NCBI GenBank assembly: GCA_031551765.1
Contig: JAVBNC010000110.1
Span: 1-42,587 of the forward strand
Reading direction: 5' to 3'
Origin: JAVBNC01 sp031551765
GTDB lineage: Bacteria > Desulfobacterota > Desulfovibrionia > Desulfovibrionales > Desulfovibrionaceae
DNA: 42,587 nucleotides
A program made the position numbers and the translations under genes. Under the pieces are notes generated by a model. The model did no database searches. It worked only from the letters and a program-made list of their open reading frames with translations, and was not told the origin of the DNA. Of this stretch, positions 32,290 to 39,417 are shown piece by piece; within the stretch, counting starts at the first letter, position 1, and each line of letters opens with the position of its first letter.

Positions 32290-33957
32290 TTACACAAGTC
32301 CCTTTCGTTCTCCCAACCGCAGCAACAGGGTGTAAAGCAGGCGGGCGGCGAAAGCAAGAAGCAGCAAAAGCGTGCCTATGGCGGCCGCGGCGGCGGTGTT
32401 GCCCGTGTCGTTCACCTGGAGCATGAATACCGAGGCGGGCATGGTCTCCGGGGTGTACAGAAAAACCACGGCGGAAATGGTGGTCAGCGCGTTGACGAAC
32501 AGGTACAGGGCCGTGTCCAGCAGAGTCCGCCCGCTCAGGGGCAGAATGACCCGGAAAAAGGTCACGGAACGCGGCACGCCCACGGTAAAGCCCACGGTTT
32601 CATAGTGCGGGTTCAGGGCTTGGAGGGACGCGGCAAAGGTCAGGTGCCCCACGGTGTAAAAGTGGACCACCGTGTTCAGGACCAGCAGGGGGAGCGAGCC
32701 GTGCAGCAGCTCGTACCAGTTCCCCGGCCGGTTGAAGGCGAAAATGTAGGCCAGGCCCAGCACCGTGCCCGGGATGCTCAGCGGCAGCAGCGCCAGCACC
32801 CGGTACAGCCCGGTCATGGCCCGGGGCAGGGAGCAGCGCGCGACGCAGTAGGCGCCAACAAACATCAACGCGGAACCGGCCAGGGCGACACCCAAAGCCA
32901 GCAGCAGCGAGGTGCAGAAAGGCGCGAAATCCGCGCCCTGCAAGGAAAAGTCGTAGTTGGCCAGGGTAAAACTCAGGTCATAGGGCCAGAAACTGACGAA
33001 GGAGCCGAACACCACCATGCCGAAAACCGCCAGTTGCGCGCCCAGCACCGACCACACCGCCAGGCTGAGCGCGGCGTCGCGCGCCGCGCGCCTCACCACG
33101 GGCCGCTGCCGCCCCGGCCCGAACAGGCCGGACTGCTTTTTCCTGGCCCAGCTGTCCAGCAGAAAAGCGGCCAGGGAAGGCAGCATCAGCACCAGGCTGA
33201 CGGACGCGCCCAGGCCGAAATTCTGCAAGCCGATAACCTGCTTGTAAATTTCCGTGGAGAGCATGGAATAGTTGCCGCCCAGCACCTTGGGCACGCCGAA
33301 ATCCGTAATGGTCAGAATGAACACCACCAGGGCCGCGCTGATCAGCCCGTAGCGCGCGTGCGGCAGCGTAATGGTGCAAAAGCGCCGCCAGGGACCCACG
33401 CCCAGGGTGCGGGCCGCCTCGTGCAGGCCGGGGTCTATGGAACGCAGCGTGGTCATGAGCAGCACCACGGCGTGCGGCAGGCAAAACAGCACGCTGCCCA
33501 GAATGATGCCCACGGGACCGTAAATGTCCGCCCCGCAAAGCAGAGCCTTGGCCACGCCCTGCCCGCCGAACAGATACACCAGCCCCACGCAGGGAAAAAG
33601 CGAGGGCGCGAACAGCGGCAGCAGGCACACGGCCCCGGCCAGCCGGGCGGCGGCGACGCGGGCGCGGGTCAGCCCGTAGGCCACCACAAAAGCGCACCCC
33701 ACCGTGAGCAGCACGGTGACGGCGCCCATGAGCAGCGTGTGCCATATGGCCTGGGACAAGCCGGGCGTGCGGAACACGGCCGCGAAGTTGGCCAGGCCCG
33801 CGAAGCCGCCAGACTCGTCCGCCAGGCTGCGCGCGGCCAGGCTCCAGACCGGAAAGAGCAGCCAGTAGCAGAGAAACAGCAGTAAGGCGACGAAGAGGAT
33901 GTTGGTCCCAAGCCCTTCAGAGCGGCGCAAAGGCACGGCAGACGGCGTCAGTCCCAT
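32290..33957 (-). CDS. ABC transporter fused permease, putative 2-aminoethylphosphonate type
   Basis: 555-residue permease with two homologous halves of about six membrane segments each, as in FbpB/PhnU-type iron and phosphonate importers. The first half has a clear ATPase-coupling EAA loop, HEAARTLGVGPWRRFCTITLP; the second is degenerate but alignable, VGFTVGVPRSVTFFRVILP. It would import the ligand of the binding protein at 26473-27465. An ATG at 33957 is preferred to a GTG six bases upstream; either overlaps the ATPase gene (stop at 33948). The YidC-like fusion gene follows after 11 bases, so importer and polymer genes share one transcript. Confidence 0.86.
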   Translation of the reverse strand: MGLTPSAVPLRRSEGLGTNILFVALLLFLCYWLLFPVWSLAARSLADESGGFAGLANFAAVFRTPGLSQAIWHTLLMGAVTVLLTVGCAFVVAYGLTRARVAAARLAGAVCLLPLFAPSLFPCVGLVYLFGGQGVAKALLCGADIYGPVGIILGSVLFCLPHAVVLLMTTLRSIDPGLHEAARTLGVGPWRRFCTITLPHARYGLISAALVVFILTITDFGVPKVLGGNYSMLSTEIYKQVIGLQNFGLGASVSLVLMLPSLAAFLLDSWARKKQSGLFGPGRQRPVVRRAARDAALSLAVWSVLGAQLAVFGMVVFGSFVSFWPYDLSFTLANYDFSLQGADFAPFCTSLLLALGVALAGSALMFVGAYCVARCSLPRAMTGLYRVLALLPLSIPGTVLGLAYIFAFNRPGNWYELLHGSLPLLVLNTVVHFYTVGHLTFAASLQALNPHYETVGFTVGVPRSVTFFRVILPLSGRTLLDTALYLFVNALTTISAVVFLYTPETMPASVFMLQVNDTGNTAAAAAIGTLLLLLAFAARLLYTLLLRLGERKGLV

Positions 33958-34955
33958 ACGCACCAGCGGTTTTGGGGCAGGGTCACCGCCACTAGGCGGC
34001 CGCGCGCGAACAGTTCCGGGGAAAAGGCCGTGGAGGGGATATCCGCGTACAGGCTGGTTTTCTGATCGTCCAGCAAGAGTTCCAGGCGGCGGAACGCGCC
34101 GAACAGGCGGCAGTCCTCCACCCGGGCCACCAGGGTGTGCGGCTGGCGCAGGGCGGCTTCCGTGGCTTCGGCCACCAGTACGTCCTCGTAGCGCACGCCA
34201 AAAGCCTTATCCCCGTTGCAGTCCCGGAGCCGCACCACGTTCATGGCGCCGATGAACTCCGCCACAAAACGCGTGCCCGGCGCCTGGTATAAAAGCTCCG
34301 GCGCGGCCACCTGCTCGATGCGGCCGCCCTGCATGACCACGATGCGGTCGGCCAGGGCCAGGGCCTCCCGCTGGTCGTGGGTTACCAGCACGGCCGTGAG
34401 TCCCAGTTGGTGCTGCAATTTGCGCAGCTCTTCGCGCAGTTGCGCCCGCACCTGAGCGTCCAGGGCGGAGAGGGGCTCGTCCAGAAGCAGCAGCACCGGG
34501 TCCGGGGCCAGGGCCCGCGCCAGGGCCACGCGCTGCTGCTGCCCGCCGGAAAGCTGGCCGGGAAGGTGCCGGACGTGGTCCGCCAGCCCCACTAGGTCCA
34601 GCAAGTCCCCCACCCTTTTGTCCCGCTTGGCCGGCGGCCAGTCCGGGCCGCGCAGGCCGTAGCCCACGTTGTCCGCCACCGTCAGGTTGGGGAACAGCGC
34701 GTAATTCTGGAACACGAAGCCGAAATGCCGCTCTTCCGGGGGGGTGCGGGTAATTTCGCGGCCTTGCAGGCTCACCGCGCCGCTGTCCGGCGTTTCCAGC
34801 CCCGCAATAATGCGCAAAAGCGTGGTCTTGCCGCAGCCCGAGGGGCCGAGAATGCAGAGCATCTCGCCCGTGCCCGCTTCCAGGGCCACGTCGCGCAGAA
34901 TCTGGCGCTCGCCGTAGCGTTTGTTGATGCCCGCCGCCTGGAGGAACGCGCTCAT
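33948..34955 (-). CDS. ABC transporter ATP-binding protein, Fe3+/putative 2-aminoethylphosphonate type
   Basis: 335-residue ATPase of the PotA/FbpC class. Walker A is GPSGCGKTT (37-45), the signature LSGGQQQR, Walker B LLLLDEPLSALD, and the switch histidine lies in LVTHDQREAL. A C-terminal TOBE-like regulatory domain follows (about 240-335, FVAEFIGAMNVVRL onward). It energises the permease whose gene it overlaps. Its ATG overlaps the stop of the PseF-PseG-like fusion by four bases (ATGA), so translation is coupled to a sugar-biosynthesis gene rather than to the binding protein, which is unusual for an importer. Confidence 0.92.
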   Translation of the reverse strand: MSAFLQAAGINKRYGERQILRDVALEAGTGEMLCILGPSGCGKTTLLRIIAGLETPDSGAVSLQGREITRTPPEERHFGFVFQNYALFPNLTVADNVGYGLRGPDWPPAKRDKRVGDLLDLVGLADHVRHLPGQLSGGQQQRVALARALAPDPVLLLLDEPLSALDAQVRAQLREELRKLQHQLGLTAVLVTHDQREALALADRIVVMQGGRIEQVAAPELLYQAPGTRFVAEFIGAMNVVRLRDCNGDKAFGVRYEDVLVAEATEAALRQPHTLVARVEDCRLFGAFRRLELLLDDQKTSLYADIPSTAFSPELFARGRLVAVTLPQNRWCVWD

Positions 34956-36595
34956 GCCCCGCCCTCCCGGTCCTGGCGCGCAGCGTTGCCGGAAGCGAGC
35001 AGCGCGGCCAGGCGCCGCACCACCCGCGCCTTGTTGCGGGTAAAGTCAAAGCGGGCCATGCGGCTGTACAACTCGTGCCGGTGGTCTTTGTCCAGCATGC
35101 GGGCAAAAGCCGCCCGCAGCGCGCCCGCGTCAAAATCCGCCATGCAGCCCAGGTATTCGAACCCGTTCTGGGGCCGGGCAAAGGTGTGCATGGCCTCCCG
35201 CGCGTGGTGGGCCAGCACGATGGAGGGAATGCGCATATGCGCCAGTTCGTACACGGTACGGCCCGCCGAGCAAATCGCCAGATCCGTGCCCTCCATGACC
35301 TGGGAAATGACATTGGTGGCGGCCGTGAAATGAATGCCCTGGTCGTTCACTTGCGATAAGTGTTCGACAAGCGCCTTTCTATGCGCGTAACCGGGACCGG
35401 CCACAATGTGCAGTTCCGCACCCGCTTTCCGGCACAGCGGCCAGACTACGTCCAGACTCTGCCGGGTGAAATCCGAATCGTCCGTGCCGCCAAAGGTCAT
35501 CAGCACTTTGCGCACCGGATGGCGAAACCCGTTGCGTTTGCTGCGCAAAAATTCGTCCCGCAGGCAGAAATAGCGGTAGCCGTAGAGCACGTGCGGGCCC
35601 AGCACCCGTTCCGGGTCGTAGAGCGCGTTGACCACCAGGTCCGCCTCCCCTGCTCCGCCGCCCAGGTCCTCAAAGTTCACCACTTTGATCCCGGCCGCTT
35701 TCAGACGGCGCACGTAAGCGGCGTCCGTATTCAAAATATCGTTGACCACCAGGTCCGGCCGTTCGGCCAGCACGTCGTCCGCCAGGTCACCTGACCGCTG
35801 CACCTTGGTGCGGTGATCCCGCGAGGCGATGTTGGACGCGGCCAGCTCGCTCTCTTTCGTGCACAGAAAGGTCACCCGGTGGTCCGCTATCTCGTGGGCC
35901 AGCATCAGGGCCCGGAACACGTGCCCCATGCCTATGGCCGGGTACCCCGCCACCACGAACACAATGTGCCGCCGGGTGAGCAGCTTTTCACAGATCCACC
36001 AGTCCTGGTAGCTGTTGATCTCTATGGCCCGGTCGTTGAGAAAGTACGGGGTCACCCGCACCTGGCGGCCCTGGGACAGCGCCCCCGCCCGCAGCATGAT
36101 CAGCGATTTGGTCTCAATGTACGCGTCCTCGCCCTGTTCGTTGAACAGCAGCGCGTCAATGTCCCCGTTTTTCGCGCTCCAGAGGCGGTACTGCACGCTT
36201 TTCAGCGTCACCAGGCAGTCCGTGCCTTCTTCCGTAAACTTCGCATAGGCGTCCGCTATATCCGCGCCGGTCACCAGCGGGCAGCTGGCCCGGTAAATAA
36301 CCAGCCGCTCGTACTGTTCGGCCAACGTTTCCAGCACGTCCCGCAGTTCCTTCACGATGTTCAGGGACCGGATGGCCTGGGCCGGGTTGTACACGAACCG
36401 CACCCCGGCTTTCTGGCAGATCAGGCTGATTTCCTCCGAGTCCGTGACCACATAAATGTCCCGGCCGTCCGCGAACTCCAGGGCCGTGTCCAGCGCGCGC
36501 TGGATAAGCGTCTTCCCGGCCAGCTTCTTCACCAGCTGGTCCGGAATGACCGCGCTCTTCTTTATCGCGGGTATGACGACGCAAGGCTTGGTCAA
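34952..36595 (-). CDS. Fused CMP-nonulosonate synthetase-like and PseG-like protein
   Basis: 547-residue fusion. Residues 1-205 resemble CMP-sialic/pseudaminic acid synthetases (NeuA/PseF), but the first loop is VIPAIKKSAVIPDQ (7-20), where RGGSK-type residues are expected, so activity is uncertain. Residues 207-545 resemble PseG, the hydrolase that removes UDP from UDP-2,4-diacetamido-trideoxy-altropyranose. The marks are AGYPAIGMGHVFRALMLA with His223, FEDLGGGAGEADLVVNALYD, LMTFGGTDDSDFT and CSAGRTVYELAHMRIPSIVL. PseG acts before, and PseF after, the NeuB-type synthase step. The start is TTG at 36595 with GGAGG seven bases upstream and no nearby ATG. It is the first gene of the interleaved operon. 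Confidence 0.82.
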   Translation of the reverse strand: MTKPCVVIPAIKKSAVIPDQLVKKLAGKTLIQRALDTALEFADGRDIYVVTDSEEISLICQKAGVRFVYNPAQAIRSLNIVKELRDVLETLAEQYERLVIYRASCPLVTGADIADAYAKFTEEGTDCLVTLKSVQYRLWSAKNGDIDALLFNEQGEDAYIETKSLIMLRAGALSQGRQVRVTPYFLNDRAIEINSYQDWWICEKLLTRRHIVFVVAGYPAIGMGHVFRALMLAHEIADHRVTFLCTKESELAASNIASRDHRTKVQRSGDLADDVLAERPDLVVNDILNTDAAYVRRLKAAGIKVVNFEDLGGGAGEADLVVNALYDPERVLGPHVLYGYRYFCLRDEFLRSKRNGFRHPVRKVLMTFGGTDDSDFTRQSLDVVWPLCRKAGAELHIVAGPGYAHRKALVEHLSQVNDQGIHFTAATNVISQVMEGTDLAICSAGRTVYELAHMRIPSIVLAHHAREAMHTFARPQNGFEYLGCMADFDAGALRAAFARMLDKDHRHELYSRMARFDFTRNKARVVRRLAALLASGNAARQDREGGA

Positions 36596-36602
36596 GGGAA
36601 TG

Positions 36603-36607
36603 CCTCC
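36603..36607 (-). promoter_or_regulatory. Ribosome binding site that fixes a TTG start
   Basis: GGAGG on the minus strand, seven bases before TTG (36593-36595). No ATG or GTG in the same frame lies nearby, so this site decides the start of the PseF-PseG-like fusion. Confidence 0.7.
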
Positions 36608-36612
36608 GGCGG

Positions 36613-36700
36613 CCGGGGGATAGGGGAAACCTTTCTTGGAAGAAAGGTTACCCCTTTCCCCCGGACCCCCTATCCCCTTCCAAATAACTTTGACAGGGGT
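36613..36700. repeat. Family C hairpin repeat, copy C4
   Basis: Inner stem AACCTTTCTT with AAGAAAGGTT, partly paired outer GGGGGATAGGGG and CCCCTTTCCCCC, then the family tail CGGACCCCCTATCCCCTTCC and AACTTTGACAGGGGT. It lies directly upstream of the interleaved operon, so any promoter for that operon must lie within or above it. Confidence 0.7.
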
Positions 36701-36722
36701 ACGGGACGTTTCTCGTTGATAA

Positions 36723-36756
36723 GGCGGAGCCGCGTAACGACGGCTCCGCCTCTTTC
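36723..36756. terminator. Terminator-like hairpin between kdnA and the interleaved operon
   Basis: GGCGGAGCCG (36723-36732) and CGGCTCCGCC (36741-36750) form a perfect 10-bp stem with an eight-base loop. TCTTTCT follows on the plus strand; the minus strand, on which kdnA ends, has only TTATC. The gap 36596-36927 holds this hairpin plus repeats C4 and B5 and no gene. Confidence 0.5.
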
Positions 36757-36835
36757 TAACCTATCATGCCGGTATCCGCCAGTATGTGAGCGCCGCGGCG
36801 CGAACAGAACGGCAGATGCGCACCATTTTCTTAGT

Positions 36836-36929
36836 CACCCTGTATGGGGTCCAGGGGTGCTAACCCCTGGCGGGTGCAGGGCAGAGCCCTGCTCTCACTC
36901 TTGGATGGCTTCGACCAAATTGCCTTTCT
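36836..36929. repeat. Family B repeat, copy B5
   Basis: CACCCTGTATGGGGTCC, AGGGGTGCTAACCCCTGG, the stem GCAGGGC with GCCCTGC around AGA, CTCTCACTCTTGG and GGCTTCGACC then AAATTGCCTTTC. The last bases overlap the kdnA stop codon (36928-36930). Confidence 0.8.
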
Positions 36930-38112
36930 AACCCCGCTGTTTTTTCAGCACGTCCCGCGTAGCTTCCAGCATGGTGGTGAACTCGGTGTCCGTGAGGTTG
37001 TGCTGGAAGGGGAAGGAGATCATGTGGTCGTAGAAGTCGTCGCCGTTGGGGCAGTTGGCGTTGCCCCAGCCGAGCTTCTGGTACAGGGGGTAGCGGTTGA
37101 GGGGGCAGTACTGGACCACGCATTTGACGCCTTTCTCGTTGAACATGCGGCGGATGAAATCGTCGCGGCGTTCCACGGTATCGCGCATGCGGGCGACAAG
37201 GAGATGGTAGTTGTGGCGGGTGGTGTCCACGCGGTGGAACTCCAGCTCCGGGAAATCGGCCAGGGAATCGATGAAAGCCAGGGCGCGGGCGCGCTTCTGG
37301 GCGTTGATTTCCTTGACCCGGTCCAGCTGCTTGGCGCCGAGGGCGCATTCCACCTCACCCAGACAGTAGTTGTTGGGCCAGAGACGCTCGCCGTCCAGTT
37401 CCGGGAAATCCACGTTGCCCATGGCGGGCACCCAGTAGTCTTTCTGCGGCTCGGGAAAAGCGCAGTGGCCGTTGTGGCGCAGCATGGGCACGATGGAAGC
37501 GTATTTGTCCGCGTGCACGGTGAGCATGCCGCCCTCGCCCAGGGTGGTGAGGTTCTTGTGGGAGTGGAAGGAGAAGATGCCGAAATCGGAGAAGATCCCG
37601 GCCATGGTGCCGCAGATGTCCGCGCCGATGGCCTGGCAGGCGTCTTCCACCACCAGGATGTTCTTTTCGCGGGCCAGGGCCATGATGCCGGGCATGTCCG
37701 CCACGTAGCCGTAGAGGTGCACCACGATGATGACTTTGGTCCGCGGCGTGAGCACGCGGGAGATGGTTTCCGGGGTCACCACGCGGCTGACGGGGTCTAT
37801 GTCCGCCCAAACCAGCGTACCGCCCTTTTTGGCGAAAGGATAGGCGGAAGAGGTGAAGGTGTGCGAGGGGCAGACCACCTCGTCCCCGGGCTTGAGGCGG
37901 CAGAGCTGGGCCGCCACTTCCAGCACGGCCGTGCCGTTCATCATGGCAAAGGCGTGGGGCGCGCCGCTCCAGGCCTGGAATTTTTCCTGAAAGGCCTTCT
38001 GGTACTTGCCCTGGGTCAGGGGGTTGGCGGCTTTGAGCGCCTCTATGACCACCGCGATTTCCTCTTCCGTGTAGTCCAGAGCCCGGCCGCTGAAATTGAC
38101 TGCGATATCCAT
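36928..38112 (-). CDS. kdnA: 8-amino-3,8-dideoxy-manno-octulosonate transaminase (KdnA), DegT family
   Basis: 394-residue pyridoxal-phosphate aminotransferase of the DegT/DnrJ/EryC1 sugar family. The cofactor lysine is Lys186 in SFHSHKNLTTLGEGG, with Asp157 in VVEDACQAIGA and CPSHTFTSSAYP (81-92) as the substrate loop. It directly follows the KdnB-like oxidase gene (21 bases apart). In Shewanella oneidensis KdnB oxidises Kdo at carbon 8 and KdnA aminates it, giving 8-amino-Kdo for the lipopolysaccharide core. The start at 38112 has AAAGGAG upstream; a seven-codon extension is rejected. The gene name rests on the pairing as much as the sequence, as other sugar aminotransferases look similar. 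Confidence 0.78.
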   Translation of the reverse strand: MDIAVNFSGRALDYTEEEIAVVIEALKAANPLTQGKYQKAFQEKFQAWSGAPHAFAMMNGTAVLEVAAQLCRLKPGDEVVCPSHTFTSSAYPFAKKGGTLVWADIDPVSRVVTPETISRVLTPRTKVIIVVHLYGYVADMPGIMALAREKNILVVEDACQAIGADICGTMAGIFSDFGIFSFHSHKNLTTLGEGGMLTVHADKYASIVPMLRHNGHCAFPEPQKDYWVPAMGNVDFPELDGERLWPNNYCLGEVECALGAKQLDRVKEINAQKRARALAFIDSLADFPELEFHRVDTTRHNYHLLVARMRDTVERRDDFIRRMFNEKGVKCVVQYCPLNRYPLYQKLGWGNANCPNGDDFYDHMISFPFQHNLTDTEFTTMLEATRDVLKKQRG

Positions 38113-38133
38113 GCGCTGCTCCTTTAGAGCCAC

Positions 38134-39213
38134 TTACATTTGTTTGAACAGGTCCAGCACCTTTTCGCGGGTGAGGATCTTTTTGAAATCCGGCCCCAGG
38201 GCGTTGGTCAGAGGCTTTTCGTGGACGATGGAGCCTTCGTAGAGCATCTGCATGGTCTCTTCCGGCAGGTCTCTGCACAGGCCCTTGGGGAGCGTGACGT
38301 TCTGCTTGGCCAGCATGGCCTGGAACTGGTCATATTCTTTGGGGTAGAACTCGCCCAGCACGCTCAGGGCGTAGCAGTTGGCCTTGCCGTGCGGCACGTG
38401 CAGGACCACGCCCAAACCGGCGGAAATGGGATGCACAATGCCGGTGTTGCCCGCCGCCATGCCGCCGATGTAGGAGGCGATCATCATTTTTTCCAGGTTC
38501 TCGTCTTCCATCATGTCGCCGGAACGCAGGAAAATGTCTTCGCACAAGGTAATGGCCGTCTTGGACAGCGTGTCGATGATCACGTTGCGGTAGCTGCCGC
38601 ACAGCGATTCCATGCAGTGCATGAAGGTGTCCATACCCGTGAACAGGTACTGGTCGCGGGGCACGCTGCGGGTGAGCTCCGGGTCCAGCAGCAGGTGGTC
38701 GTACATGGTCAGATCGCTGTTCATGCCCATTTTAAGGCGCTTTCTGGCGTTGGTCAGCACGCAGGTGCGCGAGCCTTCCGCGCCGGTGCCCGCCAGGGTG
38801 GGCACGCCTATTTTATAGGGGGGCGCGTTCTTGACCAGGTCCCAGCCCTGGTAGTCTTCCGCCTTGCCGGGGTTGGTCAGCATGTTGCCCACGGCCTTGG
38901 CCACGTCCAGGGTGGCCCCGCCGCCCATGCCCACGAGACAGGCCGGGAGTTTGCCGTTCAGCGAGGCTTTCAGGGCGGCCGCGTAGGCGTCGATATCCTC
39001 CACGGCGGGCTCGTGGCGGGTGTCCACGAAAATGACCTGGTCGCCCTTTTCCAGCGGAAGCTTCCGGACCTCCGCCTTACCCTCGAAATAGTGGTCCACG
39101 TAGAACACGACAGGGCCACCTTCTTTGCGGCGCGGAGCCAAAAGGTCGCCCATCTGGGCGAAAGCGCCCCGGCCCAGAGTGTAGAACGGAACATTCTTGG
39201 TGGTCTTGAACAT
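38134..39213 (-). CDS. kdnB: 3-deoxy-manno-octulosonate 8-oxidase (KdnB), iron-type alcohol dehydrogenase
   Basis: 359-residue iron-type alcohol dehydrogenase. NAD-binding GMGGGATLDVAKAV (95-108), AGTGAEGSR (141-149) and metal ligands Asp195, His199 (GMDTFMH), His261 and His275 (HVPHGKANC) are all present. The stretch MLTNPGKAEDYQGWDLVK, then KIGVPTLAGTGAE, recalls Shewanella KdnB (MLTNPG..YQGWDLIK) rather than general butanol or propanediol dehydrogenases. It would oxidise Kdo at carbon 8 ahead of amination by KdnA, encoded 21 bases downstream. GAGGAG precedes the ATG. The product would then need CMP activation, for which the KdsB-like gene at 13443-14210 is a candidate. Confidence 0.82.
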   Translation of the reverse strand: MFKTTKNVPFYTLGRGAFAQMGDLLAPRRKEGGPVVFYVDHYFEGKAEVRKLPLEKGDQVIFVDTRHEPAVEDIDAYAAALKASLNGKLPACLVGMGGGATLDVAKAVGNMLTNPGKAEDYQGWDLVKNAPPYKIGVPTLAGTGAEGSRTCVLTNARKRLKMGMNSDLTMYDHLLLDPELTRSVPRDQYLFTGMDTFMHCMESLCGSYRNVIIDTLSKTAITLCEDIFLRSGDMMEDENLEKMMIASYIGGMAAGNTGIVHPISAGLGVVLHVPHGKANCYALSVLGEFYPKEYDQFQAMLAKQNVTLPKGLCRDLPEETMQMLYEGSIVHEKPLTNALGPDFKKILTREKVLDLFKQM

Positions 39214-39268
39214 GGTCGCTCCTCATGGCGCATGCATAGGTAAACCCGCGCGGACGGGCATATCCCGC

Positions 39269-39297
39269 GCATTAGGCCGCAACGGGGGGAATGTCAA
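39269..39297 (-). promoter_or_regulatory. Weak promoter candidate for kdnB-kdnA
   Basis: On the minus strand TTGACA (39297-39292) is a perfect -35 box. After a 17-base spacer the -10 position reads TAATGC, a poor match. It lies about 60 bases ahead of the kdnB start. Confidence 0.3.
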
Positions 39298-39342
39298 TAA
39301 GCCCGCGCCCGTCAACATAAGTGGGCTGCGGGACAAGGGCAA

Positions 39343-39396
39343 GAAAAAAGGGCTTTTCCGCCCGGACGCGCGGCGCGCCCGTACGGAAAAGCCCTT
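39343..39396 (-). terminator. Intrinsic terminator after the M20 amidohydrolase gene
   Basis: Perfect 13-bp stem AAGGGCTTTTCCG (39348-39360) and CGGAAAAGCCCTT (39384-39396) with a 23-base loop. On the minus strand a TTTTTTCTT tract follows. It separates the dcuC-type/amidohydrolase pair from kdnB. Confidence 0.8.
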
Positions 39397-39417
39397 GAAA
39401 CCTGTTGTGCGACTCGC

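Noticed and set aside
38134..39213. Phosphonoacetaldehyde reductase or 1,3-propanediol dehydrogenase instead of KdnB
   Set aside because: A phosphonate role was attractive beside the putative aminoethylphosphonate importer, but the protein resembles Shewanella KdnB over several stretches and is paired with a KdnA-like aminotransferase.
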